In this document: one piece after another, positions 17,655 through 27,326 of the stretch | Layout: each line of letters opens with the position of its first letter | How positions within the stretch are numbered: the first letter of the stretch is position 1 | NCBI RefSeq assembly: GCF_001657475.1 | Contig: NZ_LXEY01000010.1 | Span: 1-64,000 of the forward strand | Origin: Enteractinococcus helveticum | GTDB lineage: Bacteria; Actinomycetota; Actinomycetes; Actinomycetales; Micrococcaceae | DNA length: 64,000 nt | Reading direction: 5' to 3' | The notes under the pieces: generated by a model | Seen by the model: the letters and a program-made list of their open reading frames with translations, nothing else | Database searches by the model: none | What the model was told of the DNA's origin: nothing | Position numbers and translations under genes: made by a program

Positions 17655-18902
17655 ATGACATCACGCGATTTTCTGACCGACTTCCAGCACATGTCCGCCG
17701 TCGGTGCGACCGCAGGCGGCGGTGTGGACCGGCAGGCCGGCACAGCCGCTGACCTTCAGACCAGAGCCTGGCTACGCGACACCTTCCATGCCATAGGCCT
17801 CACCGAGCACCAGGACGCTATCGGCAACCAATTTGGCGTCAAGGAATACATTCCCGGTGCCCCCTACGTTCTGTTGGGCTCCCACCTCGACTCGCAGCCA
17901 ATGGGTGGAAAATTCGACGGCGCCTACGGCGTACTCGCCGCCGCTCACGCTGCCCACCGCATCATGGAAAAAATCGACGCCGGCCAACTCACCCCGTCCT
18001 TGAACCTGGCGGTCGTCAATTGGTTCAACGAAGAAGGCTCCCGCTTCACCCCGTCGATGATGGGCTCCAGCGTCTACACCGGCGACCTGGAACTCGACGC
18101 AGCACTCGCCGTCACGGATAAGTCCGGCATCAGTGTTGCCGACGCGCTTGCCGCCGAAGAGGTCCAGCGTTGCGCATCATCTCCGCAGGCCGCCAGCTAC
18201 GCCGAAATCCATATTGAACAGGGCCCGATCCTGGAACGCGCAGGCAACACCATCGGGCTTGTGGATGCCACTTGGGGTGCCAAAAAATACACCGTCACCA
18301 TCACGGGCGAACAGGGACACACCGGCGCCACCCCGATGGAACAGCGCAAAGACGCACTGTACGGTGCCGCAAAATTCATCGTCGCAGCCCGAGAACTTGT
18401 CGACCAGTTCCCCGAAGGCCTGCTCCACACCTCGGTGTCCATACTGGAGCTGTTCCCGAATTCGCCGGTCACCTATGCCGGTGAAGTTATCATCAACCTG
18501 GATCTGCGCTCGGTTGACACCACAGTACTCGCCGACGCCGAAGTCGTACTGGCGCAGCAGCGCAATGCGATTGAAGCCGTCGCCGGCGTCGAGATCACTC
18601 AAGAACTGACCCACCAGTGGGGGCTGATGCCGTACCACGCCGCCGGTCTTGAACTGGCCGAAGAAGTGGTCAGCGAGCTCGACGAACCATTCCAATACAT
18701 TAAGACGGTCGCCGGTCACGACTCCACAAACCTCAAAGAACAAGTCCCCACCGTAATGCTCTTTGTGCCAAGCCGCGACGGCTATTCGCACAACGAAAAA
18801 GAGTTCACCACCGATGCGGACATGCTGGCTGGCGTCGACATGCTCACCGGTGTGGCCGAACGCCTGATCACCGGCGAGCTCGTTGATATCCATGAGGCAT
18901 GA
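17655..18902 (+). CDS. M20-family Zn hydrolase: N-carbamoyl-L-amino acid hydrolase / allantoate amidohydrolase type
   Basis: The product is 415 residues. Motifs of the AllC/HyuC/AmaB group are present: GSHLDSQPMGGKFDGAYGVL (metal His/Asp), WFNEEGSRF (metal Glu pair), YAEIHIEQGPILE, GEQGHTGATPM (dimerisation-domain His) and GYSHNEKEFT near the end. AGGA precedes ATG 17655. The family removes N-carbamoyl groups or releases ammonia from ureides. With the PucR regulator and the upstream amidohydrolase it suggests a ureide, hydantoin or carbamoyl-amino-acid route. The precise substrate is not determinable here. Confidence 0.9.
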   Translation: MTSRDFLTDFQHMSAVGATAGGGVDRQAGTAADLQTRAWLRDTFHAIGLTEHQDAIGNQFGVKEYIPGAPYVLLGSHLDSQPMGGKFDGAYGVLAAAHAAHRIMEKIDAGQLTPSLNLAVVNWFNEEGSRFTPSMMGSSVYTGDLELDAALAVTDKSGISVADALAAEEVQRCASSPQAASYAEIHIEQGPILERAGNTIGLVDATWGAKKYTVTITGEQGHTGATPMEQRKDALYGAAKFIVAARELVDQFPEGLLHTSVSILELFPNSPVTYAGEVIINLDLRSVDTTVLADAEVVLAQQRNAIEAVAGVEITQELTHQWGLMPYHAAGLELAEEVVSELDEPFQYIKTVAGHDSTNLKEQVPTVMLFVPSRDGYSHNEKEFTTDADMLAGVDMLTGVAERLITGELVDIHEA

Positions 18903-19120
18903 ATCCGCCGCGATGCCCCATAGGTACTGATGCTTGACCGAAGGCCGGAACACGATTATGTAAGTGGTAGTCAGGGGCAGCCCCGCGACTTAGGCCTTTA
19001 CCGCCCTACCAAGTTGCGGGCTGGCGTTCGTGATACAAGGGATTCGTAAATTCGACTACCAAGATGGCAATCCACACAACAATAATTCACCCCGATGAGC
19101 ACATACTCTCAGGACATGCA

Positions 19121-19154
19121 GTCGCGCACCGGTGCCTCAGGACCGGTGCGCGAC
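19121..19154. terminator. GC-rich hairpin terminator
   Basis: GTCGCGCACCGGT (19121-19133) and ACCGGTGCGCGAC (19142-19154) are perfect complements around an 8-nt loop. It lies between the convergent M20 hydrolase (+) and aldehyde dehydrogenase (-). A weaker hairpin AAGAAC/GTTCTT follows at 19180-19196, next to the dehydrogenase stop codon. The remainder of 18903-19198 shows no gene. Confidence 0.75.
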
Positions 19155-19198
19155 TCGACTAGAACTTCTCGTATTCGACAAGAACGGTTAGTTCTTGC

Positions 19199-20680
19199 CT
19201 AGTCGTGCTGCAACCACGTGGTTTTAAGATCCGTGTAGTTGTTGATAGCGTGTCGCGATAAGTCGCGGCCGAATCCAGACTGACGGAATCCTCCAAACGG
19301 TGTGGTGAGTCCGAGCGCATCAACGGTATTCACCGAAACGGTACCGGCTACCAGTCGATCGGCAACGCGATGGACACGGCTAAAATCACTTGTCCACAGC
19401 GAAGCAGCCAGACCGTATTCGGTATCGTTGGCGATTTGGATAGCTTCTTCTTCGGAATCAAAAGGTAACACTCCGACCACAGGGCCAAAAATTTCACGGC
19501 GATGTAGCTCGTGATCAACAGATAGTCCGGTGACCACGGCGGGCCGAAGGTAAGCGTCCGACCCGGTGATGGTGATCCGTTCGCCGCCCCTGACCAATTC
19601 GCCATCATTCGCTGCCTTTTCAATAGCGCTGGCAACATCATCGGTATGCGATTGGTTCACTAGACTGCCATTTCCAGCATCGCCGGATAGCGGATCAATC
19701 GGGTCAAAAGCACTACTTGCTTCGACTAACAACTGTACAAATTCGTCATGAGCACTGCGCTCGACGAGAATTTTGGCGTTGGCCGAGCACACCTGACCAT
19801 TGTTGTAGAACGCGCCAAAGGCCGCTTTCTCGGCTGCTTTACGAAGGTCGGCGTCAGCAAAAATCACGTTGGAGCTTTTGCCACCGGCTTCAAGCGCCAC
19901 CCTTTTGAGATTGGATTGGCCAGCATCAACCATCAACTGCTTTGCAACCGGCGTTGACCCGGTAAAAGCCAACATGTCGATACCATGATGTCGCGCGATG
20001 CGTGCGCCCACCGTGGAGCCGCCACCCGGCACCACGTTCAAAACCCCGTTGGGCACTCCGGCTTCGATGGCGAGATCAGCCAATCGGAGCACCGTCAACG
20101 GGGTATCATTGGCCGGTTTAATGACGACGCTATTACCTGTCACCAGAGCGGGAGCAAGTTTCCATGCCGCAATCTCAAGCGGATAGTTCCACGGAACGAT
20201 GGCACCAATGACCCCAAGCGGTACACGACGCACTAATGCGGTGGCACCCGTTGGTGTCGCTGGAATTTCATCATAGTGCTTATCGGAAAGCTCACCGTAC
20301 CATCGGAAAGTAGCAGCCGCACCAGGTATATCAACACTGCGCGTCTCACCAATGGGCTTTCCCGAGTCCAATGATTCCAGCATGGCGAACTCATCAAGAT
20401 GTTTCATGAGCAAGTCGGCTAATCTGATGAGCACCTCACCGCGTTCGGCAGCACTCAGCTTTGACCATTCCCCCGAATCGAACGACTTCCTGGCAACACT
20501 AACAGCGCCGTCCACGTCCTCGTCAGTCCCGTTAAAGAGTTCGGTGAGTGGTTTCAATGTGGCCGGACTAATCAAGGGCACCGTGCCACCGTCTTGTGAT
20601 TCGACGCGTTGACCATCAATAAATGCCCGACCATCGATCGACAGTTCAGCAGCGTAGGCAGTCCAGTTTTTCGTAGTCAT
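19199..20680 (-). CDS. NAD(P)-dependent aldehyde dehydrogenase
   Basis: The product is 493 residues of the ALDH superfamily, closest in appearance to gamma-aminobutyraldehyde/betaine-aldehyde-type enzymes. Catalytic residues are in place: Asn165 (VPWNYP), Glu264 (LEAGGKSS), Cys298 (NNGQVCSA), and the NAD-binding FTGSTPV at about 240-246. The start overlaps the stop codon of the upstream M20D amidohydrolase gene by 4 bp, so it is the last gene of a five-gene operon (flavin monooxygenase - RidA - DUF1028 - M20D - ALDH). It presumably oxidises an aldehyde product of that pathway to an acid. Confidence 0.93.
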   Translation of the reverse strand: MTTKNWTAYAAELSIDGRAFIDGQRVESQDGGTVPLISPATLKPLTELFNGTDEDVDGAVSVARKSFDSGEWSKLSAAERGEVLIRLADLLMKHLDEFAMLESLDSGKPIGETRSVDIPGAAATFRWYGELSDKHYDEIPATPTGATALVRRVPLGVIGAIVPWNYPLEIAAWKLAPALVTGNSVVIKPANDTPLTVLRLADLAIEAGVPNGVLNVVPGGGSTVGARIARHHGIDMLAFTGSTPVAKQLMVDAGQSNLKRVALEAGGKSSNVIFADADLRKAAEKAAFGAFYNNGQVCSANAKILVERSAHDEFVQLLVEASSAFDPIDPLSGDAGNGSLVNQSHTDDVASAIEKAANDGELVRGGERITITGSDAYLRPAVVTGLSVDHELHRREIFGPVVGVLPFDSEEEAIQIANDTEYGLAASLWTSDFSRVHRVADRLVAGTVSVNTVDALGLTTPFGGFRQSGFGRDLSRHAINNYTDLKTTWLQHD

Positions 20681-21834
20681 AGTTCTTCTTTCATCTCCGT
20701 CGTACCGAAAAGGTCAATCGTGGTCCAGGCCATCAATACGCCTGCATCCAGTAAGGCGCGCTCTGCCTGAGGGCCAATACATGCGTCGGCAAACTCTTTT
20801 TGATGATTGGTATAAGGTAATGAATCGACGCCAATGTATGGATGTATTGCAGGTACTACCTGCGAGACGTTGCCCATATCCGTTGAAGCTCGATTCATCC
20901 GTCCGGCCGTCATCGGATCCGCAAATACTCTTCCCAGTGCAATCGCATTTTTCTTATACGCATCAAGCGCGAGCTGATACGTTCGAAACTCTGCGTAAGG
21001 TTTAGACTCTTGGGTGATCTTCAACGATGTACCTGATGCTAATGCGCCCGCTTCAAAGCAAGCAGTAACACGCTCATCCAACCGTTCTAGCTCAGTCAAG
21101 CTGTTGGCACGGGTATACCACCGACCTTCAGTTTTTTCTGGAATCGCATTTGGAGCAAACCCGCCAACCGTTTGAATCCCATGAACACGAGTGTCAGTCG
21201 GCAATTGCTGTCGTAAGAGTCCAATAGCCACTTGCGCGACCACGAAGGCATCATTGGCGTTGACGCCTTCGTCGGGATATGCGGCAGCATGAGCTGAAAT
21301 ACCGGAATATTCGATGTGCTGATGTGCCACAGCGAACGGTTCTGCTTCGGCGATATCCACGGCTGCGGGGTGTACCATCATCGCAAAATCCAAGTCGTGG
21401 AAGGCACCTGCGTCGAGGAGTTCGATTTTCCCGCCTCCGCCTTCTTCAGCAGGAGTACCGTAAACGCGAATCGTAAGGTCCAGCTCATCAGCAAGCGGAG
21501 CCAGGGCGAGTGCAGCGCCTACGGAACTAGCGGCGATAATGTTATGGCCGCATGCGTGACCAAGACCCGGCAGCGCATCGTATTCCGCCATGAAGCCGAC
21601 CCTGCGTGACCCTGTCCCCAATTCTGCGAAAAATGCGGTTTCAAACCCGAGGTAAGGTTTGGTCACTTCAAAACCATTTGCTGCAAGCACATCGGAGACC
21701 CAGTCCACCGCTTGATGTTCTTGCCATGCGATTTCTGGGTTTGCGTGGAGTTGGTTAGAAAGTGCGATGAGGTCAGCCGCTCCGTCATCGACTGATGCCT
21801 TCGCGGCAGTCTTCAAGATCGTTAGTTCATTCAT
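20677..21834 (-). CDS. M20D-family amidohydrolase (cluster A)
   Basis: The product is 385 residues. Metal-binding H93-A-C95-G-H97 (LGHACGHN) and GTPAEEGGGGK with its catalytic Glu pair identify a peptidase M20 of the AbgB/indole-acetyl-amino-acid-hydrolase group, which cleaves amide bonds of N-acyl amino acids or similar. ATG 21834 lies inside the end of the DUF1028 gene (8-nt overlap), indicating translational coupling; an upstream start at 21849 is possible. It is strongly similar over its length to the M20D at 56255-57415, including PYLG(F/L)ETAF, MAEYDALPGLGHACGHN and VAIGLLRQ. Confidence 0.92.
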   Translation of the reverse strand: MNELTILKTAAKASVDDGAADLIALSNQLHANPEIAWQEHQAVDWVSDVLAANGFEVTKPYLGFETAFFAELGTGSRRVGFMAEYDALPGLGHACGHNIIAASSVGAALALAPLADELDLTIRVYGTPAEEGGGGKIELLDAGAFHDLDFAMMVHPAAVDIAEAEPFAVAHQHIEYSGISAHAAAYPDEGVNANDAFVVAQVAIGLLRQQLPTDTRVHGIQTVGGFAPNAIPEKTEGRWYTRANSLTELERLDERVTACFEAGALASGTSLKITQESKPYAEFRTYQLALDAYKKNAIALGRVFADPMTAGRMNRASTDMGNVSQVVPAIHPYIGVDSLPYTNHQKEFADACIGPQAERALLDAGVLMAWTTIDLFGTTEMKEEL

Positions 21835-22498
21835 CGCCCGGCACTCCATAGGACGGCGCGAAGGTCGGATTCAACCCACGGATTACATAATCATCGCGTT
21901 GCGGCAGCCAAATTTCTAGCAGATCCTGGAGCCCTTGAATCGGGTCGTCTTCGGTCCAATCGATACGCAGGTCCGTGACCCGCCAGCCGGCCTCGCGAAC
22001 GACCGCCATCCCGATGGAATGTACAGGTCCCGCTTCCCCGCCGGCTGCTTTAGCAGCCTGCATCGCCGCCATTAATCGACTCTCCAAATCCCCAGTTGCA
22101 GTCTCAAATGCCTCAACCATAACCTGTGGAACGTTGGCATCTGCCAGGAGATTGCCAGCTGCCAAGGAATTGGCTCCAGCAGCTTCGCCTACGACTCCTA
22201 GGGCCTCAGTTCCGGAGAATATTGCCCCAGGTTGATCCGCTCCTAATACCAACAATTGACGATACTCAACGTGTTGCGTACTGACGGCAACATCCGCCAC
22301 AGCTTCCGTGGCCGTTTTGCCAACTGATAACTGATCAAGGAGCACTGCGCCTAATCGCGGATCAGTCACATTCTGAGAGTTTACGACACCAACTCCGTCT
22401 CGAAGATGCATGCATCGAGCTGCAACCGCAGGGGATGATGAGCAAACTGCAGAACCAAACGCTCCGGTATTATCGCGAGCAACGATAGAAAAGGTCAT
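21827..22498 (-). CDS. DUF1028 protein (Ntn-hydrolase superfamily), cluster A
   Basis: The product is 223 residues beginning MTFSIVARD, the characteristic DUF1028 N-terminus, followed by GSAVCSSSPAVAARCMHLRD and NSQNVTDPRLG. DUF1028 is an Ntn-hydrolase-like family without an established reaction. Thr2 or a nearby residue would be the candidate nucleophile after Met removal (inference). The start overlaps the RidA stop codon by 4 bp. The paralogue at 57419-58090 has the same gene neighbours, so the protein very likely performs a defined step next to the M20D amidohydrolase. Confidence 0.9.
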   Translation of the reverse strand: MTFSIVARDNTGAFGSAVCSSSPAVAARCMHLRDGVGVVNSQNVTDPRLGAVLLDQLSVGKTATEAVADVAVSTQHVEYRQLLVLGADQPGAIFSGTEALGVVGEAAGANSLAAGNLLADANVPQVMVEAFETATGDLESRLMAAMQAAKAAGGEAGPVHSIGMAVVREAGWRVTDLRIDWTEDDPIQGLQDLLEIWLPQRDDYVIRGLNPTFAPSYGVPGDE

Positions 22499-22926
22499 AG
22501 AGTTTGACCGCCTTCCGTACTGATGACCGCTGTGGCATCAATTTCAACGAGCCATTCTGGGCGCGCTAGCGCTTCAACGACAAGTCCTGTGGATACAGGG
22601 TAGACGCCCGTAAGCCACTTACCCATCACACGATAAACAGTTTCGCGGTACCGGATATCCGTCAAATACACCACTACCTTGACGATATCCTCTAATGAGG
22701 ACCCACATTCTTCCAGCAACATGGCGATGTTCGACATCGCTTTTTCTGTTTGAACTTCTACATCACCGATGCCAACTGATTCACGGCTGTCCAGGTCTTG
22801 TCCAATCTGTCCACGCAGATACACGACGTCGTTGGCTACTACTGCCTGGCAGAGATCATTATCGAGATCTTGTTCTGGGTATGTTTCACGTGTATTGAAT
22901 TTCCGAATTCGTGTGTGGGTGCTCAT
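22495..22926 (-). CDS. RidA/YjgF-family protein (cluster A)
   Basis: The product is 143 residues with the RidA fold signature: NGVVYLRGQIGQ-like strand, IAMLLEECGSSLEDIVKVVVYLTDIRYRE, and the C-terminal WLVEIDATAVI. Canonical RidA hydrolyses reactive enamines/imines using an Arg in a YPARS-like segment. Here that position reads YPVSTG, so the Arg is missing, as in the non-deaminase Rid subgroups. It overlaps the flavin monooxygenase gene by 4 bp on one side and DUF1028 on the other. The cluster B paralogue (58098-58514) shares the TRIR-FNT-TYPEQ-LDNDL N-terminus and the same loss of Arg. Confidence 0.9.
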   Translation of the reverse strand: MSTHTRIRKFNTRETYPEQDLDNDLCQAVVANDVVYLRGQIGQDLDSRESVGIGDVEVQTEKAMSNIAMLLEECGSSLEDIVKVVVYLTDIRYRETVYRVMGKWLTGVYPVSTGLVVEALARPEWLVEIDATAVISTEGGQTL

Positions 22927-24239
22927 TGGCTCACTCCTGTTGGTTGCGTAACGACGTGTTTGATCAACTCATCCGAGCGTTCATCCTGCTTTGCTGACGG
23001 ACGGTAGTTGGCGTACGAGCGCTGAATATCGATCTGGTCTGCCAGGTATTTTGCATCATGCCAGACTCCCCAAATAAAACTAGAACCGCGCCGTGACTGC
23101 CAGGGTAGACCGAGGAAATATACACCCGGTTCGTTAGATACCCCGCGCTGGTGTATGGGCCGTCCTTGTGCATCGAAGGCGTCGACCTCTAACCAGCTGT
23201 AATCCTGGGTAAACCCAGTGGCCCAGATAATACTGGCGATACCAGCACCTGCTAGATCCAACTCGAGAATCGGATTCTCCAACGACGGTGGGTTTGGTCC
23301 GAGGATTTTGGCCTCCGGTTCCTCCGGCAGATCAAGACCGTGACGCTCGATATATGCGTCGGCTTCTTCAAGGAGTGACAAGTAGTTTTCATCGCCTCTG
23401 GCAATATTCTCTTGCAGATCGTTATTGAAGCGCATCGTTCCTGAGTCGAATGATGCTGCACGACCCAACAGCGTAATACCTTCCTGGGCTAGCCCACGGA
23501 AATCGACCGTTTTGCCACCCTCTGCACCGCTAACCGCGATCGTAACGTGTTCGGTATTGGGACCCGGGGTGGTCATGTCCCATTTACCCAAGACGCCTAG
23601 CCACCAGACGAAATCGCGGCCGCGATAACTGCGTGGTGGGCGGTCATGCGGACCCACCGCAAGATAAACATCCCTGCCGACTTTGGTGAGCTCAGCAGCT
23701 ATTTGAGCGCCAGAAGATCCAGCGCCAACTACCAGCACACCACCTTCTGGCAGTTGCTCAGGGTTCTTGTAATGATGTGAGTGCAACTGCTGGATATTTG
23801 TATCTGCTGGGACGACATTTGGAATCACGGGTTTTTGGAAGGGGCCGGTGGCAGCAACCACATAGTTAACTTTGAAGTCGCCCATTGTCGTTTGTACTTC
23901 AAATCGGGAATCCTGGGATGCTCGACGCACAGACGTCACTTCAACACCGGTTTCAATGCGTCCCGCAAATGTTTTCGCATATTGTTCCAGATAAGCAGCG
24001 ACCTCATCTTTGGTTGCAAAAGCATCCGGGTTCACATCAAAGTCTAGGTTCGGAAAACGATCGTGCCAGGCGGGACCATTTGCTACAAGGGAGTCCCACC
24101 GGCCAGTACGCCACCGTTCTGCTATACGGTCGCGCTCCACGACGACGTGCGACACATTCATTTTTGATAGGTGCTCACTCATCGCAATGCCCGCTTGGCC
24201 ACCACCTACCACTAAGACTTCTACGTCTGGTTGTACCAT
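22923..24239 (-). CDS. FMO-like flavin-containing monooxygenase (cluster A)
   Basis: The product is 438 residues. The FAD site GGGQAG is at residues 12-17, and a second Rossmann motif VVGAGSSGAQIA serves NADPH binding. ATGPFQKPVIP and the C-terminal WATGFTQDYSW are typical of FMO/YUC/CzcO-type enzymes. ATG 24239 is chosen because GGAGGG lies 7-8 nt upstream; the frame is open 30 codons further. It is the first gene of the minus-strand operon and is divergent from a LysR gene. It would use NADPH and O2 to hydroxylate or oxygenate the substrate; no clear FxGxxxHxxxW Baeyer-Villiger motif is present. Confidence 0.9.
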   Translation of the reverse strand: MVQPDVEVLVVGGGQAGIAMSEHLSKMNVSHVVVERDRIAERWRTGRWDSLVANGPAWHDRFPNLDFDVNPDAFATKDEVAAYLEQYAKTFAGRIETGVEVTSVRRASQDSRFEVQTTMGDFKVNYVVAATGPFQKPVIPNVVPADTNIQQLHSHHYKNPEQLPEGGVLVVGAGSSGAQIAAELTKVGRDVYLAVGPHDRPPRSYRGRDFVWWLGVLGKWDMTTPGPNTEHVTIAVSGAEGGKTVDFRGLAQEGITLLGRAASFDSGTMRFNNDLQENIARGDENYLSLLEEADAYIERHGLDLPEEPEAKILGPNPPSLENPILELDLAGAGIASIIWATGFTQDYSWLEVDAFDAQGRPIHQRGVSNEPGVYFLGLPWQSRRGSSFIWGVWHDAKYLADQIDIQRSYANYRPSAKQDERSDELIKHVVTQPTGVSQ

Positions 24240-24345
24240 TGTCTTCCCTCCGGGATGTGTAAGGTCTGTCACGTCCATATTGCCGACCCTGAATTCATCT
24301 GTAAACTTCATAAAAGAGAACGACACCATCTAAAGAAGTGATACC

Positions 24346-25302
24346 GTGCCTGCAAATTCCGACAAACCCGCCCGCAAAGACGTCACACTCACACAACTGA
24401 AGTACTTCATTACGGCCGCCGCTCACCGCTCTATGACCGGGGCAGCTGCAGAACTATATATCGCGCAATCGGCTGTATCCACGGCCATTGCACAGCTTGA
24501 GCACACCCTCGGCGTGCAGCTCTTTATCCGACAACCGAGCAAAGGCCTGGCCCTAACAATCAGTGGCGAACAGTTACTGAAGGATGCACGATCATTGCTC
24601 GCACAACTGGACGAACTCACTGAAAACGTGAGAACCCAAGATACAGCAGTCGAAGGGGTTCTTCGCCTGGCCTGCTTCGTAACGCTTGCGCCGTTTATCC
24701 TGCCCCAGCTCATCTCGGAACTCGGCAACCAGCATCCAAACTTACGCATTGAGGTTTTCGAAGCAGATTTCGATGAGACATCAAAAATGCTTTTGGATGG
24801 CACTGTCGAAGCCGCCCTCACCTACGATTTTGGCGCATTCCAAGGAGTTACCTTCAAGCGTCTATACCACTCTGCACCACATGTCATCTTGCCAGCAGAC
24901 ACAGCCCTGGCCCGCCAGGAAAAGATCTCGCTTTCAAGCCTTCAGGGATGGGACATGGTCCTCCTCGACATCCCTCACTCACGCGAGTACTTTCTGAGCA
25001 TGCTAGAAGCCGCCAACGTTAAGCCACACATTCGCCACAGCTCACGCAGCTACGAGACGGTACGCTCACTAGTCGCACGCGGCCATGGTTTTTCAATACT
25101 CAACAACATCCCAAAATCGAATTCCACGTATGACGGGGGCCAGTTGCGGGCAATTCCAATCGCCGATGACTACGCACCGTCGCTTGACGTTTGCCTCACC
25201 CACCCTGCCGATGTGCGCCCCTCTGCGCGAACTCGGGCCGTTGCTACAATCGCCACCGAACTCATGCAAGGAGGCAACTCCTCGACTGGCACGCACCAGT
25301 GA
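24346..25302 (+). CDS. LysR-family regulator (cluster A)
   Basis: The product is 318 residues. The N-terminal winged HTH is LTQLKYFITAAAHRSMTGAA, then AELYIAQSAVSTAIAQLE. The effector-binding domain starts near GVLRLACFVTLAPFILPQ. The GTG start at 24346 has AAGAAG 7 nt upstream. It is divergent from the flavin monooxygenase operon and upstream of the NCS1 permease, the usual position for a pathway-specific activator of both. The effector domain resembles that of the cluster B LysR (62220-63131): both have TLAP, LTYD, LLD(I/L)-P---YFL and VARG-G-SIL in the same order. Confidence 0.92.
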   Translation: MPANSDKPARKDVTLTQLKYFITAAAHRSMTGAAAELYIAQSAVSTAIAQLEHTLGVQLFIRQPSKGLALTISGEQLLKDARSLLAQLDELTENVRTQDTAVEGVLRLACFVTLAPFILPQLISELGNQHPNLRIEVFEADFDETSKMLLDGTVEAALTYDFGAFQGVTFKRLYHSAPHVILPADTALARQEKISLSSLQGWDMVLLDIPHSREYFLSMLEAANVKPHIRHSSRSYETVRSLVARGHGFSILNNIPKSNSTYDGGQLRAIPIADDYAPSLDVCLTHPADVRPSARTRAVATIATELMQGGNSSTGTHQ

Positions 25303-25516
25303 CAAAACTGCCTTGAAGGACAAAATCTCCAATCGCAAATTCACGCCTGAGCCATCAATATCTACTTAACTGATAGATCTAATGCTTTATATATATTTTA
25401 CGGAACCACCCCTAGCTGCAATCATGTGAGATACAGCACATCCGTTGCGATCAATGCACTTGATGGCCCGATAGTAGATCCGACAAAGATCCAATGGGCC
25501 CCTGAGGAGGCTCTCC

Positions 25517-26959
25517 GTGAGTTACGAACCACCCGTCGTTACAAAATCTTTTGTACGCTTCGAAAAACAACACATTATGCCCATTCCAGAAAATGCGCGC
25601 ACCGGAACTACCTGGTCCGTTTTCGCAATCTGGATGGGCCTCAATATGATGCCCCTGGCTGCCGTCACTGGAGCTGTAGCAACGGGCACCTACAACCTAC
25701 CGATTGGTTGGAGTATTGTCGCCATTCTCGCAGGAAATGTCATCGGTGCGTTTGGATCGGCGCTACACGCATCCCAAGGGCCCCACCTGGGCATTCCACA
25801 GATGCTGCAAGCGCGCGGACAGTTTGGCTTTTATGGCGGAGCTCTCTTTGCGTTGATTGCCCTGATTATGTTTATCGGCTTCTTTGCCAGCATTCTTGTC
25901 GTAGCAAAAGATGCCCTCGTTTTAGTCCTTCCGTCAATAGACGGAACGGTCGCTATCGTTGGCTTCGCAGCGATCGGGATCATACTATGCATCTTCGGCT
26001 ACGATTTGCTTCGTAAGACGATGATCTATTTATCTTGGATCATTGGAATTTCCGTTGCAGTGTCGATGGCCTTGCTGTGGTTCCGTCCCGAAGTGCTAGA
26101 AAATTCCGCACAAGCGACATTCTCAGTTGAAGCATTCTTTGCTGTGATGGCGATCGGCGTGGTCTGGCAGCTTGCCTATGCACCATACGTTTCGGACTAC
26201 ACACGATACTTACCCAAGGCGACCGGCCCGAAGACCGCGTTCTGGTCTACCTATATTGGCTTGGTTGCCAGCTCAGTTTTCGTCATGATTCTCGGCGTCC
26301 TTCTCGGTACCGTGGCCCCCACCAATCCACTTGAAGGGCTCTCGTCATACCTCGGACTCATCGGATTTGCAGTACTTATCATCTTTGCACTCACTTCCGC
26401 CATCATTAATGGAATTGAGCTGTACTCAGCAGTGATGAATGGCCTGACCGTCATGCATTCTAGCTTCCGAAAACTTACCATTACAACGAATACTCGTGTT
26501 GCTACCACCCTAGTCCTAGGAGTAGTCTCAACGATCATCGCGGTTCTTGGGCAGGGCAACTTCATGTTCTGGTTTGAGAGCTTCTTAAACCTGCTCCTAT
26601 ATGCACTGATACCGTGGTCGGCGATCAACTTAGCCGACTACTTCATCGTCAAGAAGGGCGACTACGAGGTCGCAGACCTATTCCGACGAGACGGTGGACG
26701 CTACGGCAAGTGGAACGCTGTAGGCCTAGTTAGCTACTTCATTGGACTCGCTTCTCAAATTCCATTTATGATGAGCCCTTTCTTCGATGGCCCGCTAGCA
26801 GCCAGCTTGAACTACATCGATATCTCCTGGCTCATCGGGTTTATCTTTACAGGGGTCGTCTTCTTGGTACTGCAACGATTTTTCGCCAAACCTGACCCAG
26901 TAAACACAGGATCTGATGTTCAAGTACTGCAAGCAGCAGACAAAACCCTCAAATCATAG
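25517..26959 (+). CDS. NCS1-family nucleobase/allantoin-type permease
   Basis: The product is 480 residues with 12 predicted helices. An N-terminal PENARTGTTWSVFAIWMGLNMM segment, QARGQFGFYGGAL and VSDYTRYLP are characteristic of the nucleobase:cation symporter-1 family (cytosine, purine, hydantoin, allantoin, thiamine). The GTG start at 25517 follows a strong GAGGAGG (25504-25510). The preceding 25303-25516 is AT-rich with TATATATATTTTA and probably holds its promoter. NCS1 importers carry N-heterocyclic or ureide compounds, which is the best clue to the substrate class of cluster A. Confidence 0.9.
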   Translation: MSYEPPVVTKSFVRFEKQHIMPIPENARTGTTWSVFAIWMGLNMMPLAAVTGAVATGTYNLPIGWSIVAILAGNVIGAFGSALHASQGPHLGIPQMLQARGQFGFYGGALFALIALIMFIGFFASILVVAKDALVLVLPSIDGTVAIVGFAAIGIILCIFGYDLLRKTMIYLSWIIGISVAVSMALLWFRPEVLENSAQATFSVEAFFAVMAIGVVWQLAYAPYVSDYTRYLPKATGPKTAFWSTYIGLVASSVFVMILGVLLGTVAPTNPLEGLSSYLGLIGFAVLIIFALTSAIINGIELYSAVMNGLTVMHSSFRKLTITTNTRVATTLVLGVVSTIIAVLGQGNFMFWFESFLNLLLYALIPWSAINLADYFIVKKGDYEVADLFRRDGGRYGKWNAVGLVSYFIGLASQIPFMMSPFFDGPLAASLNYIDISWLIGFIFTGVVFLVLQRFFAKPDPVNTGSDVQVLQAADKTLKS

Positions 26960-26966
26960 CGTCTAC

Positions 26967-27000
26967 CACCGCGGGCAGGGCTGTTGCCCTGTCCGCGGTG
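26967..27000 (+). terminator. hairpin terminator after the permease gene
   Basis: The arms 26967-26981 and 26986-27000 pair over 15 bp with one mismatch (CACCGCGG-CAGGGC) around a TGTT loop, 8 bp after the permease stop codon. Confidence 0.75.
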
Positions 27001-27148
27001 CGTGCCAATTGAAAATCTGACATACAAGCCTCCAACGTCACGAGGACATCACAAAGTAGATACACAACGAACCTCAGCCTGCTTCGCGACCTGGTGCATC
27101 TGATTTTTTGTTACCTAACATAGGTTTCAACTATTTGCCTGATGTGAC

Positions 27149-27176
27149 TTGACTCTCGCACAATAGTGCATAGAAC
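27149..27176 (+). promoter_or_regulatory. candidate promoter for the amine oxidase gene
   Basis: Within the 326-bp gap after the terminator, TTGACT (27149-27154) and TAGAAC (27171-27176) are spaced 16 bp apart and face the amine oxidase gene. The rest of 27001-27326 is AT-rich and shows no gene or clear operator. This call is weak. Confidence 0.3.
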
Positions 27177-27326
27177 CTTTTACCTTTTCATTCCACACTG
27201 AATACCAAAGTCATCAAACGACGGAGAAGGCTCGCCGCTCGTGTGGATACGAATAGCTACGCAATCAATCTTTAAAACAACTGTGTTTTAACTACTTCCG
27301 GTCTACTAGATAGAGGTGCCACTCCC

